Origin: Burkholderiales bacterium JOSHI_001
GTDB taxonomy: Bacteria > Pseudomonadota > Gammaproteobacteria > Burkholderiales > Burkholderiaceae_C
Reading direction: 5' to 3'
NCBI GenBank assembly: GCA_000244995.1
Contig: CM001438.1
Location: 4,444,096 to 4,508,095, forward strand
Length of the DNA: 64,000 nucleotides
The position numbers and the translations under genes are program-made. Under the pieces are notes generated by a model. It had not been told where the DNA came from and did not search any database. It saw only the letters and a program-made list of their open reading frames with translations. Shown here one piece after another: positions 1 to 9,109 of the stretch. Position 1 is the stretch's first letter. Every line of letters starts with the position of its first letter.

Positions 1-597
1 CCGGACGCGGCGGTTTCCATGAACAGGTTCTGCCCGCGCGGCTCCAGGCCGGCCGGGTTGATGAAGCTGGCCAGTTGCAACTGGCCCAGCACCTGCGGGG
101 TCACCTGGCCGGGCATCTGCACGCTGACCGTGCCGTCGGCGGCGATGGTGACGCTCTGCGCGGTGGCGGGGATGGTGATGCCGGGCATCACGGTGAAGCC
201 GTTGCTGGTGACCACCTGGCCCTGCGCGTCCACCTGGAAGGCACCGTCGCGGGTGTAGGCGTTGGTGCCGTCGGGCAGCTGGATCTGGAACAGGCCATTG
301 CCCTTCACCGCCACGTCCAGGTTGCTGTTGGTCTGCTGCAGGTTGCCCTGCGAGAAGTTGCGGCTCAGGGCCACCGGCCTCACGCCCAGGCCCAGTTGCA
401 GGCCGGTGGGCAGGGTGGTCTGCTCGCTGCTGTTGGCGCCGGCCTGGCGCAGGTTCTGGTAGATCAGGTCCTCGAACACCACATGGCCGCGCTTGTAGCC
501 GTTGGTGCCCACGTTGGCGAGGTTGTGGGAGATGGTGTCCAGCTGGGTCTGCTGGGCTTCCATGCCGGTCTTGCTGATCCAGAGCGATCGAATCATG
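1..597 (-). CDS. flgG: Flagellar distal rod protein FlgG, 3' end outside the window
   Basis: FlgG forms the distal rod of the flagellar basal body, in the periplasm between the MS ring and the hook. The visible 199 residues begin [20 protein letters not shown] and continue with [14 protein letters not shown], the classic flagellar rod/hook N-terminal signature. The FlgG-type central segment ([15 protein letters not shown], then [19 protein letters not shown]) follows. A full FlgG is about 260 residues, so roughly 60 C-terminal residues lie left of position 1. The start is ATG at 597-595 with AAAAGG about nine bases upstream. The upstream neighbour on the same strand is a LysR gene, not flgF, so the usual flgF-flgG order is broken here. 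Identity is secure; promoter and operon structure are not visible. Confidence 0.93.
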
Positions 598-718
598 GCG
601 GGGGCCTTTTCGGGGGTTCCCGAGATGATCGTCAGAACTTGAGGGCCCCCATGGCCGGAAAAGCATGGCGCGGCCGGCCTTTCTCGGCCCGCGGCACGGC
701 CTTCGCTTCAGCGCCGGC

Positions 719-1627
719 TCAGCCGGCCAGTTCCCACCAGCACCCTTGGAAGTGCGGTGACAGGAAATCGATCACGCTGCGCACCTTCCCAGGCACCAGC
801 TTGGGCGACGGGAACACCGCGTGCACCTCCTGGCCCGGCAGGGCCCAGTCGGGCAGCACGGTCACCAGGCTGCCGTCGGCCAGCGACGGATGGGCCACGT
901 AGCGCGGCAGCGCCGCCAGGCCCAGCCCGGCGCGGCAGGCGGCCACCACCGCCGACAGGTTGTTGGAGCGCAGCGGCCCGTCCACCGGCACCTCCTGCAC
1001 CAGGCCGTTCGGGCCGCTGAAGGTCCAACGGTCGTCGCCCATCACGCTGCTGTACACCAGCGCGGCGTGGCGGGCCAGGTCCGCGGGCGTGTCCGGCGTG
1101 CCGGCACGTTGCAGGTAGGCCGGCGCGGCGGCCAGCACCCAAGGGTTGTGGCCCAGGTGGCGCGCGCCCAGGCTGGAATCGGCCAGACGCCCCATGCGGA
1201 TGGCCAGGTCCACACCCTGCTCCACCAGGTTGACGTAGCGGTCTTCGAAGTTCAGGTCGAGTTGCAGTTCCGGGTGTTGCTGCATGAAGCGCAGCGCCAG
1301 CGGCACCAGCACGCGGCGGCCGAAAGCCACCGAGGTGGACACCCGCAGCGTGCCGCGCACGCGGGCCTGCATCAGCGCAGCCAGGTTGTCGGCCTCTTCC
1401 AGTTGCGCGGCAATGGCCTTGCACTTGTCGTAATAGGCCGCGCCCACTTCGGTGGGCGCCACACCGCGGCTGCTTCGGTGCAGCAGCCGCGCGCCCAGGC
1501 GTTCTTCCATCGCCGCCACCTGCTTGGTGGCGGTGGGTTGGGTCAGCCCCAGGTCGGCCGCGGCGCGGCTGAAGGAGCCGGTTTCAATCACGCGGATGTA
1601 AAGCTGGATGCCAAGCACGCGGTCCAT
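719..1627 (-). CDS. LysR-family transcriptional regulator, likely of glyoxylate carboligase
   Basis: This is a cytoplasmic DNA-binding regulator of 302 residues, normal for LysR proteins (about 300). An N-terminal winged helix-turn-helix (residues about 5-65, with FSRAAADLGLTQPTATKQV) is followed by a two-lobed effector domain running from about residue 90 to the end. The start chosen (ATG at 1627) places the HTH at the usual distance from the N-terminus; an in-frame upstream extension has no family support and would run into gcl. The gene is divergent from gcl with 138 bases between starts. A perfect inverted repeat with a T-N11-A core lies in that gap, so the simplest reading is that this protein controls gcl and itself. 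The effector (perhaps glyoxylate or a precursor) is not visible from the sequence. Confidence 0.9.
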   Translation of the reverse strand: MDRVLGIQLYIRVIETGSFSRAAADLGLTQPTATKQVAAMEERLGARLLHRSSRGVAPTEVGAAYYDKCKAIAAQLEEADNLAALMQARVRGTLRVSTSVAFGRRVLVPLALRFMQQHPELQLDLNFEDRYVNLVEQGVDLAIRMGRLADSSLGARHLGHNPWVLAAAPAYLQRAGTPDTPADLARHAALVYSSVMGDDRWTFSGPNGLVQEVPVDGPLRSNNLSAVVAACRAGLGLAALPRYVAHPSLADGSLVTVLPDWALPGQEVHAVFPSPKLVPGKVRSVIDFLSPHFQGCWWELAG

Positions 1628-1661
1628 GGGCGTGGACTGTAGGGCTTGCGTGCTGGCCCGC

Positions 1662-1678
1662 CATTCCGCGGGGGAATG
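1662..1678. promoter_or_regulatory. Candidate LysR operator between lysR and gcl
   Basis: CATTCC and GGAATG form a perfect 6-base inverted repeat around GCGGG, and the core fits the T-N11-A rule of LysR-type sites. It lies 35 bases from the lysR start and 88 bases from the gcl start, a normal position for a divergently acting LysR site. The match is seen in the sequence; binding is inferred. Confidence 0.5.
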
Positions 1679-1765
1679 CTTGGTATGCGCCCACCCCGCT
1701 AGCGCGCCCGCGCCGCTGCACCGACCATGCGGCTTCCGCAACCCAGACCCCACAAGGAGCTGAAC

Positions 1766-3556
1766 ATGGCGAAGATGAAGGCCGCAATGGCCGCCGTGCT
1801 GGTGATGGAAAAGGAAGGCATCTCGCAGGCCTTCGGCGTGCCCGGCGCGGCCATCAACCCGCTGTATTCGGCGCTGCGCGAACGCCAGTCCATCGGCCAC
1901 ATCCTGGCGCGCCACGTGGAAGCGGCCTCGCACATGGCCGAGGGCTACACCCGGGCGCGGGCCGGCAACATCGGCGTGTGCATCGGCACCAGTGGGCCCG
2001 CGGGCACCGACATGATCACCGGCCTGTACTCGGCCAGCGCCGACAGCATTCCCATCCTGTGCATCACCGGCCAGGCGCCGCGGGCGCGCCTGTACAAAGA
2101 AGACTTCCAGGCGGTGGACATCGAATCCATCGCCAAGCCGGTCACCAAGTGGGCGGTGACCGTGCGTGAACCGGCCCAGGTGCCGCGCGCCTTCCAGCAG
2201 GCCTTCCACCTGATGCGCTCAGGGCGGCCGGGGCCGGTGCTGATCGACCTGCCCTTCGACGTGCAGATGGCAGAGATCGAATTCGACATCGACACCTATG
2301 AACCGCTGCCGGTGTACAAGCCCGCGGCCACGCGCAAGCAGATCGAGAAGGCGCTGGACATGCTGGCCGCGGCGGACAAGCCGCTGATCGTGGCCGGCGG
2401 CGGCATCGTCAACGCCGACGCCTGTAACCTGCTGGTGGAGTTTGCCGAACTCACCGGCGTGCCGGTGATCCCCACGCTGATGGGCTGGGGTGCCATCCCG
2501 GACGACCACCCGCTGATGGCCGGCATGTGCGGCCTGCAGACCAGCCACCGCTACGGCAACGCCACCATGCTGGCCAGCGACTTCGTGCTGGGCATCGGCA
2601 ACCGCTGGGCCAACCGCCACACCGGCAGCACCGAGGTCTATTGCAAGGGCCGCACTTTCGTGCACGTGGACATCGAACCCACCCAGATCGGCCGCGTGTT
2701 CAACCCCGACTTCGGCATCGTCAGCGACGCCAAGGCCGCCCTGCAGCTGTTCGTGGAGGTGGCGCGCGAGCGCGCTGCCACCGGCCGGCTGAAGGACCGC
2801 AGCGACTGGGCCCACCGCTGCGCCGAGCGCAAGCGCCTGATGCACCGCAAGAGCCACTACACCGAAACCCCCATCAAGCCGATGCGCGTGTACGAGGAGA
2901 TGAACGCTGCCTTTCCGCGCGACACGGTTTACGTCACCACCATCGGCCTGTCCCAGATTGCCGGGGCGCAGTTCCTGCACGTGTACGGCCCGCGGCAGTG
3001 GATCAACTGCGGCCAGGCCGGCCCGCTGGGCTGGACCATTCCGGCGGCGCTGGGCGTGGTGGCGTCCGACCCCACGCGCACCGTGGTGGGCCTGGCCGGC
3101 GACTACGACTTCCAGTTCCTGATCGAAGAACTGGCGGTGGGCGCGCAGTTCCGCCTGCCCTATGTGCAGGTGCTGGTGAACAACAGCTACCTGGGGCTGA
3201 TCCGCCAGTCGCAGCGCAATTTCGAGATGGACTACTGCGTGCAGCTGGCCTTCGACAACCAGAACGTCAGCGACCCCGCGCTGCAGGGCTATGGCGTGGA
3301 CCACGCCAAGGTGGTGGAAGGCCTGGGCTGCAGGGCCCTGCGCGTGACCGACCCCGAAAAGATCGGCGCCGCGTTGGCCCAGGCCCAGGCCCTGGCGCGC
3401 GAACACCGCGTGCCGGTGGTGGTGGAGGTCATCCTGGAGAAGGTGACCAACATCGCCATGGGCACGGAAATCGACAAGGTCAACGAGTTCGAGGCCATCG
3501 ACTGCCGCCACCCCCAGGGCCGCCAGGGCCTGGAGATGGCGGGGCTGCTGGACTGA
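1766..3556 (+). CDS. gcl: Glyoxylate carboligase (tartronate-semialdehyde synthase)
   Basis: Joins two glyoxylate molecules into tartronate semialdehyde plus CO2, using thiamine diphosphate and FAD, in the cytoplasm. The 596-residue product has the three acetolactate-synthase-type domains: N-terminal ThDP-binding (1-170), central FAD-binding (about 190-330) and C-terminal ThDP-binding (about 370-550, with [17 protein letters not shown]). Residue 51 is Val in [13 protein letters not shown], where nearly all related ThDP enzymes have a catalytic Glu. This Val is the hallmark of Gcl and separates it from acetolactate synthase. The start ATG at 1766 has AAGGAG seven bases upstream. The usual partners hyi and glxR are not adjacent; a glycerate kinase lies 0.9 kb downstream beyond terC. 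It is likely controlled by the divergent LysR protein. Confidence 0.96.
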   Translation: MAKMKAAMAAVLVMEKEGISQAFGVPGAAINPLYSALRERQSIGHILARHVEAASHMAEGYTRARAGNIGVCIGTSGPAGTDMITGLYSASADSIPILCITGQAPRARLYKEDFQAVDIESIAKPVTKWAVTVREPAQVPRAFQQAFHLMRSGRPGPVLIDLPFDVQMAEIEFDIDTYEPLPVYKPAATRKQIEKALDMLAAADKPLIVAGGGIVNADACNLLVEFAELTGVPVIPTLMGWGAIPDDHPLMAGMCGLQTSHRYGNATMLASDFVLGIGNRWANRHTGSTEVYCKGRTFVHVDIEPTQIGRVFNPDFGIVSDAKAALQLFVEVARERAATGRLKDRSDWAHRCAERKRLMHRKSHYTETPIKPMRVYEEMNAAFPRDTVYVTTIGLSQIAGAQFLHVYGPRQWINCGQAGPLGWTIPAALGVVASDPTRTVVGLAGDYDFQFLIEELAVGAQFRLPYVQVLVNNSYLGLIRQSQRNFEMDYCVQLAFDNQNVSDPALQGYGVDHAKVVEGLGCRALRVTDPEKIGAALAQAQALAREHRVPVVVEVILEKVTNIAMGTEIDKVNEFEAIDCRHPQGRQGLEMAGLLD

Positions 3557-3569
3557 AGGGCCTTCAGTC
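3551..3569. terminator. Palindrome holding both stop codons of gcl and terC
   Basis: GACTGAAGG-g-CCTTCAGTC is a perfect 9-base inverted repeat. It includes the gcl stop codon and, on the other strand, the terC stop codon; the two genes converge with only seven bases between them. It could act as a bidirectional terminator. It lacks a T tract, so this is only a suggestion. Confidence 0.35.
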
Positions 3570-4316
3570 GCCCGGGATGTGCGGCGGGTTCAGCGTCACC
3601 TTGCGGGCCTTCTTCTTGCGCATGTTGATGTTCAGCATCTCCACCGCCAGCGAGAAGGCCATGCCGAAGTACACGTAACCCTTGGGCACGTGGTGGCCGA
3701 AGCCTTCGGCCATCAGCACCACGCCCACCACCACCAGGAAGGACAGGGCCAGCATCTTGATGGTGGGGTGGTCGGACACGAAGCGGCCGATGGGCCCGGC
3801 AAACACCATCATCAGCGCCACCGAGCCGATGACCGCCGCGATCATGATGCGCACGTCGTCCACCATGCCCACCGCGGTGATGATCGAGTCCAGCGAGAAC
3901 ACCAGGTCCACGATCATGATCTGCACAATCACGGCGGCGAAGGTGGCCTTCACGGCCTTGGCGCCGTGGCCGTCTTCCTCGCCTTCCAGCGACTGGTGGA
4001 TTTCGCCCGTGCTCTTCCAGATGAGGAACAGCCCGCCCAGGATGAGGATCAGGTCGCGCCCGGAGATGTCCTGCCCCATCACGCTGAACAGCGGCTCCAC
4101 CAGGCCCACGATCCAGGCCAGCACCAGCAGCAGGCCGATGCGCATGAACATGGCCATGAACAGGCCGATCTTGCGCGCCATCTCCCGCCGCTCGGGTGGC
4201 AGCTTGTCCACCAGGATGGAGATGAAGATGATGTTGTCGATGCCCAGCACCAGTTCCAGCGCGGTGAGCGTGGCCAGGGCGATCCAGGTCTGGGGTTGGG
4301 AAAAGAGTTCGATCAT
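3564..4316 (-). CDS. TerC-family integral membrane protein
   Basis: A 250-residue inner-membrane protein with about seven hydrophobic helices. It carries the two TerC-family acidic motifs inside membrane segments: ALELVLGIDNIIFI near the N-terminus and DLVFSLDSIITAVGM in the middle. Family members have been tied to metal-ion export or to tellurite resistance, but this short YjbE/YgjT-like group often has no proven substrate. A charged cytoplasmic loop (SLEGEEDGHGAK, about residues 110-122) separates the halves. The C-terminus is basic (MRKKKARK). The start ATG at 4316 lacks a clear Shine-Dalgarno sequence and sits close to a GC-rich intergenic repeat. The gene converges on gcl, so it is probably not part of the glyoxylate unit. 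Confidence 0.9.
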   Translation of the reverse strand: MIELFSQPQTWIALATLTALELVLGIDNIIFISILVDKLPPERREMARKIGLFMAMFMRIGLLLVLAWIVGLVEPLFSVMGQDISGRDLILILGGLFLIWKSTGEIHQSLEGEEDGHGAKAVKATFAAVIVQIMIVDLVFSLDSIITAVGMVDDVRIMIAAVIGSVALMMVFAGPIGRFVSDHPTIKMLALSFLVVVGVVLMAEGFGHHVPKGYVYFGMAFSLAVEMLNINMRKKKARKVTLNPPHIPGD

Positions 4317-4340
4317 GTCAAACCCGCCCGGCCGCCCGAA

Positions 4341-4396
4341 GGGTTTGACAGGCCCCCTCGGGGGGCAGTGAACGAAGTGAGAGTGGGGGTTTCATG
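4341..4396. repeat. Intergenic GC-palindrome repeat, copy 1
   Basis: The element contains GGCCCCCTCGGGGGGC followed by AGTGAACGAAGTGAGAGTGG. The CCCCCTCGGGGGG core recurs at 8663-8675, and a variant occurs at 29751-29761. I recall similar intergenic elements in Burkholderiales genomes, but that is memory, not a search. It lies between terC and the glycerate kinase gene. Confidence 0.55.
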
Positions 4397-4489
4397 TCCC
4401 GATTCTGATGGCTGGCAGCGCTGGCGCGCACGTACAAACCACATCGCCAGAGGTGTCGGGAGCTTGTCCCGCAGCGCCAGAATACGCGC

Positions 4490-5815
<1,326 letters not shown>

Positions 5816-5952
5816 CAGGGACCATTCCATGGGGCGAAAAACCACAAGGTCAAAATGTGAACTTATTGGTATTTTTGGAGACTGCGTGGTTCAATCGATG
5901 GGTCGGCCTGACCGACGCGCCGTGTTGAACCCATCCCAAACAGGAGTCTCCA

Positions 5953-6495
5953 ATGCCCGCCTTCACCCGTCGCCTGTCCACTGCCGCGCTGCTGTGCGCG
6001 CTGGGGGCGGCCCCGCTGGCCGCCCAGGCCACCAACGACCCCAACAACGCCTTCCTCAAGTGCCGCGCCGCCAAGGAAGTGGTGTTCCACGGCTCCATCG
6101 TGGACGCCGCGGTGGCCACGCCGGCGCTGTCCACCCTCACCTCGCTGGTGGTGGCCGCCAACCTGGCCGGGCCGCTGGCCGCGCCGGGTGACCTGACGGT
6201 GTTCGCGCCCACCAACGCCGCCTTCGGCAAGATCCCGCCCGCGGTGCTCAATGCCCTTGGCGGCGACATCGGCGTGTTGAGCGCCGTGCTCACCTACCAC
6301 GTGGTGCCGGGCAAGGCCGACCCCCGCAAGCCCTGGAAGCGCGAGGTGAAGACCCTCCAGGGCCAGACCCTGGTGGTGGGCTACGACAAGGACGGCGCCT
6401 CGGTGAACCAGTCCACCGCCGACTGCACCGCCGTGCGCACGAACAACGGCACGGTGTGGGTCATCGACAGCGTGCTCCTGCCGCAGTTCAAGTGA
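5953..6495 (+). CDS. Secreted fasciclin (FAS1) domain protein
   Basis: A 180-residue exported protein. An N-terminal signal peptide (basic MPAFTRRLS, then a hydrophobic stretch ending about ALAAQA near residue 26) is followed by a single FAS1 domain (about residues 45-178). FAS1 motifs are visible: LTVFAPTNAAFGKIP (H1 region), LTYHVVPGK, and a C-terminal NGTVWVIDSVLLP (H2 region). FAS1 domains mediate adhesion or protein binding outside the cell; no enzymatic role is expected. The start ATG at 5953 has AGGAG eight bases upstream. The AT-rich stretch at about 5853-5880 stands out in this GC-rich region and probably holds the promoter. It appears to be a single-gene unit with no functional partner nearby. 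Confidence 0.9.
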   Translation: MPAFTRRLSTAALLCALGAAPLAAQATNDPNNAFLKCRAAKEVVFHGSIVDAAVATPALSTLTSLVVAANLAGPLAAPGDLTVFAPTNAAFGKIPPAVLNALGGDIGVLSAVLTYHVVPGKADPRKPWKREVKTLQGQTLVVGYDKDGASVNQSTADCTAVRTNNGTVWVIDSVLLPQFK

Positions 6496-6547
6496 TGTCC
6501 TGGCGCCTGGCCGCGCGCGGCCAGGCCGGGCTCCCTTCGGGGCCTGT

Positions 6548-6865
6548 TCAGGGCTTGGCCAGCTGGATCTGCTGCGCGGCGTACCACGCCGCCAGCTCCG
6601 CGATGTCTTCGTCGGCCAGCCCCTTGGCAATGACCTGCATCACCGCGTGCTGCCGCGCGCCGCTGCGAAAGGCCTTCAGCTGCGCGCTCAGGTAGATGGC
6701 CGGCTGGCCGGCCAGGTGGGGCGTGTCGGGCAGCAGTCCGATGCCCTTGGCCCCATGGCAGGTGGTGCACAGCGCCGTCTTGGCCGGCGCCTCCTGCGCG
6801 CCCGCGGCGCTTGAAAAAAGGGCCGCCATGGCGGCGGCCCCCAAGACCAAGAACTTCATCGTCAT
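6548..6865 (-). CDS. Small periplasmic cytochrome c
   Basis: A mono-heme class I cytochrome c of 105 residues. A signal peptide (residues 1-23, ending AAGA) is followed by CTTCH (33-37) for covalent haem attachment and a distal Met (in HAVMQVIAKGL) that probably gives the sixth ligand. Its start codon overlaps the stop codon of the sorbosone-type dehydrogenase by one base (TGATG), a sign of translational coupling. The likely role is to take electrons from that dehydrogenase or from the GMC enzyme upstream and pass them to a terminal oxidase. It is the last gene of a leftward six-gene unit that begins at 11396. No independent Shine-Dalgarno sequence is clear. Confidence 0.88.
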   Translation of the reverse strand: MTMKFLVLGAAAMAALFSSAAGAQEAPAKTALCTTCHGAKGIGLLPDTPHLAGQPAIYLSAQLKAFRSGARQHAVMQVIAKGLADEDIAELAAWYAAQQIQLAKP

Positions 6866-8130
6866 CAAGGTTGGTAGGTGATGCGGTAGATGGCGCCCGC
6901 GTAGTCGTCCGACACCAGCAGCGACCCGTCCTTCATCACCGCCACGTCCACCGGGCGGCCACGGTAGATACCGGTGGCTTCGTCCAGCCAACCTTCGGCG
7001 AAGACCTCGCTCTTGTCAGCCGTGCCATCGGCCTTCAGCGACACGTAGTTGATGAGGGCGCCGCTGGCCTTCACCCGGTTCCAGGACCCGTGCGACGCCA
7101 CAAAGATGCCGCCCTGGTACTTGGCCGGGAACATCTTGCCGGTGTAGAAGGTCATGCCCAGCTGGGCCTGGTGGGCCGGGAACTCGATCTGCGGCTTGGT
7201 CCAGCTGGCCGGCGGCGACATGCCCTTCAGGTCGGGCGCGGCGTCGGTGCCGGCGATCTGCACGCTGTTGCCGTGGATGAAGGGGTAGCCGAAGTGCTCG
7301 CCACCGCTCTTGCTGATGCGGTTCAGCTCGCCCGGCGGGGTGTCGTCGCCCATGCCGTCGGTCTGGTTGTCGGTGAACCAGACGGTGCCGTCCTTGGGGT
7401 TGATGTCCATGCCCACCGAGTTGCGCACGCCGCGGGCCACCACCTCGCGCTTGCTGCCGTCAAAGGCGTTCAGCTTGACCATGCCGCCGATGCCCAGCTG
7501 TTCGTACAGCGCCACTTTTCCCTTGGGCTGCACGTTGTAGGGCTGGCCCAGGGTGACGTGCAGCATGCCGTTCTTGTCCACCCGGCAGGTGCGGGCGCCG
7601 TGGTTGTAGCTTTCTTCGTCTTCCGGCACCAGCTTGCCCTGGCCCACCACTTCAATCACCGCCACGTCCGGGCCTTCGTAGAAGAACTCGGCCGCGGGGA
7701 AGTTCAGCACCCGGTTGTGCTCGGCCACGATCAGGAAGCCGTCCTTGGTCCAGCACACGCCGTTGGGGTTGCTGAACTTCAGGCTGGGCGCAAAGCTTTT
7801 CACTTCGGTGGCCATGTCACCGGAATTGCGGTTGGTGACGGCCCACACCGTGGTCTTGCGTGTGCCCACGAACAGCATGTTGGTGCTGGGGGCCACGGCC
7901 ATGTGTCGGGCGTCGGGCACCACGGCGTACAGGTCGATCTTGAAGCCGGGCGGCAGCTTCACCCGCTTGAGGTTCTCGCGCAGCTGATCGGCGTTCTTGC
8001 CGGTCTGCGGCACCAGCGGGATGTTCAGGTCGGTGGTGGCCACCTTCATCTGCTTCAACTTCTCGATGTTCTGCGCCTGCACGCCCACGGCCATGGACGC
8101 GGCCACCGCGCCCAGCAGGAAATACTGCAT
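6865..8130 (-). CDS. Sorbosone/PQQ-dependent sugar dehydrogenase family protein
   Basis: A 421-residue exported beta-propeller of the soluble glucose/sorbosone dehydrogenase family. The signal peptide covers residues 1-20 (MQYFLLGAVAASMAVGVQAQ). Family marks include PPGFKIDLYAVVPDARHMAVAP at the start of the propeller, GVRNSVGMDINPKDGTVWFTDN, GGEHFGYPFIHG, and a C-terminal GRPVDVAVMKDGSLLVSDDYAGAIYRI. Such enzymes oxidise sugars or aldehydes in the periplasm with PQQ, but PQQ use is inferred from the family. The start ATG at 8130 has AAGGAGA upstream. It is coupled to the cytochrome c gene by a one-base overlap. The true substrate is unknown. Confidence 0.88.
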   Translation of the reverse strand: MQYFLLGAVAASMAVGVQAQNIEKLKQMKVATTDLNIPLVPQTGKNADQLRENLKRVKLPPGFKIDLYAVVPDARHMAVAPSTNMLFVGTRKTTVWAVTNRNSGDMATEVKSFAPSLKFSNPNGVCWTKDGFLIVAEHNRVLNFPAAEFFYEGPDVAVIEVVGQGKLVPEDEESYNHGARTCRVDKNGMLHVTLGQPYNVQPKGKVALYEQLGIGGMVKLNAFDGSKREVVARGVRNSVGMDINPKDGTVWFTDNQTDGMGDDTPPGELNRISKSGGEHFGYPFIHGNSVQIAGTDAAPDLKGMSPPASWTKPQIEFPAHQAQLGMTFYTGKMFPAKYQGGIFVASHGSWNRVKASGALINYVSLKADGTADKSEVFAEGWLDEATGIYRGRPVDVAVMKDGSLLVSDDYAGAIYRITYQP

Positions 8131-8182
8131 TGCCTTCAAGGTCCGTCTCCTTTGGTGGTTGCCCCGGGCCCGGGGCGGGTGT

Positions 8183-8578
8183 TCACTGGTAGTGGCCGTG
8201 CCGCTCCAGCATCTCGATCTTGTAGCCGTCAGGGTCCTGGATGAAGAAGAAGCGCGCCAGCAGCTCGTCACCGCGCTTGAACTCCTTCACGTCGGCCGGC
8301 TGGTAGCCCTTGGCCAGCAGCGTGGCCCGGGCCGCGGCGGCATCGGGCACCACGGCGGCGATGTGGCCGTAACCCGTGCCATGTGTGTAGGGCTCGGTGC
8401 GGCCCTTGTTCAGGGTGAGCTCCAGCTCCATGTCGTTCTGCGCATTGCGCAGGTACACCAGCTTGAAATCAGGGAAGTCCAGACTGTGGCTTTCCTTCAG
8501 GTCCAGCACGTCGGCATAGAACTGCATGGACTTTTCGAGGTCCAGCACGCGGATCATGGTGTGAATGACTTTGGCCAT
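8183..8578 (-). CDS. gloA: VOC-family lactoylglutathione lyase (glyoxalase I-like)
   Basis: Glyoxalase I converts the methylglyoxal-glutathione hemithioacetal to S-lactoylglutathione in the cytoplasm. The 131-residue length matches bacterial GloA (about 135). Two VOC modules are visible: HTMIRVLDLEKSMQFYADVL at the N-terminus and GYGHIAAVVPD in the second half. The four expected metal ligands are all present at matching spacing: H6, E53, H72 and E122 (known E. coli GloA ligands are H5, E56, H74, E122). It is unusual to find it inside an operon for dehydrogenases. It may detoxify dicarbonyls made by sugar oxidation, or a related substrate. The start ATG at 8578 is the only good candidate near the domain start. 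Confidence 0.87.
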   Translation of the reverse strand: MAKVIHTMIRVLDLEKSMQFYADVLDLKESHSLDFPDFKLVYLRNAQNDMELELTLNKGRTEPYTHGTGYGHIAAVVPDAAAARATLLAKGYQPADVKEFKRGDELLARFFFIQDPDGYKIEMLERHGHYQ

Positions 8579-8630
8579 GGAGATGGGAACGGGGGGATGA
8601 AGGCGCACGGGCGCCGGGTTGACAAGGCTC

Positions 8631-8697
8631 TCAAGCAAATGTGGCTCCGCCACTTTGCTTGACCCCCTCGGGGGGCGGGCTGGGCAAAGCCCAGCCC
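8631..8697. repeat. Three stacked palindromes, repeat copy 2
   Basis: Three hairpins follow each other. The first (8631-8662) pairs TCAAGCAAA and GTGGC with GCCAC and TTTGCTTGA around TCC, with one bulged base. The second is CCCCC-TC-GGGGG near 8663-8675. The third (8677-8697) is GGGCTGGGC-AAA-GCCCAGCCC. The group lies within the dehydrogenase operon, just after the ribbon-helix-helix gene. It could be a REP-like mRNA-stabilising or attenuating element; its core matches copy 1 at 4341. Confidence 0.7.
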
Positions 8698-8706
8698 AGG
8701 GGGCGT

Positions 8707-9090
8707 TCAAGCTCGACGCCCCAGGGGAACGACCTTGGGCAAGGGCAGCGCCCCACCCAAGGCCACGGCGTTTGGGAGGGCCTGCGCCTCCGCCGGGCTG
8801 TGCTGGTCGGCCGCACGCTCGGCCTGGGTGAGCTTGCGTCGCAGGTAGCGCATGCCTGTCACGCGCAGGAAGCTGGCGAAATTCGGCACCTCGCCGCGGT
8901 GGGCCATGATCTCGTCGTGGAACTGCACGATGAGGTGGTTGGTGGTGCAGCCCTCTTCCTCGGCCATCTCGGCCAGGGTGTCCCAGACCATGTTTTCCAG
9001 GCGGATGCTGGTCAGCACACCATGGATGCGGATGGTGCGGGAGCGCTGCTCGTAGGCAATGGGGTCGGCCTTCACAAAGAACTCGCACAT
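8707..9090 (-). CDS. Ribbon-helix-helix domain protein (RHH_4 type)
   Basis: A 127-residue cytoplasmic protein. Residues about 18-80 (SRTIRIHGVLTSIRLENMVW, then EEEGCTTNHLIVQFHDEI) match the RHH_4-type ribbon-helix-helix fold, usually a small dimeric DNA-binding domain. The start MCEFFVKADPI is typical, with AGGAGACGC upstream of ATG at 9090. The last 20 or so residues (Ala/Leu/Pro rich, ending VVPLGRRA) look unlike the rest. They are encoded by sequence running into the palindromic repeat, which supplies the stop codon. It follows the GMC gene by 19 bases and may act as an operon-level regulator. This family is often found near dehydrogenase genes, but targets are not known to me. Confidence 0.75.
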   Translation of the reverse strand: MCEFFVKADPIAYEQRSRTIRIHGVLTSIRLENMVWDTLAEMAEEEGCTTNHLIVQFHDEIMAHRGEVPNFASFLRVTGMRYLRRKLTQAERAADQHSPAEAQALPNAVALGGALPLPKVVPLGRRA

Positions 9091-9109
9091 GGGGGCGTCT
9101 CCTGCGGCG

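Noticed and set aside
635-642. A TCAAGTTC block upstream of flgG resembling the -35 box of the sigma-28-like sites
   Set aside because: No GCCGATAA-like -10 box lies at 11-12 bases; TCGGGAAC is found instead. Not enough for a promoter call.
2219-3511. A 430-codon minus-strand frame within gcl
   Set aside because: Gly/His/Val-rich translation with no family match. The plus-strand Gcl is certain.
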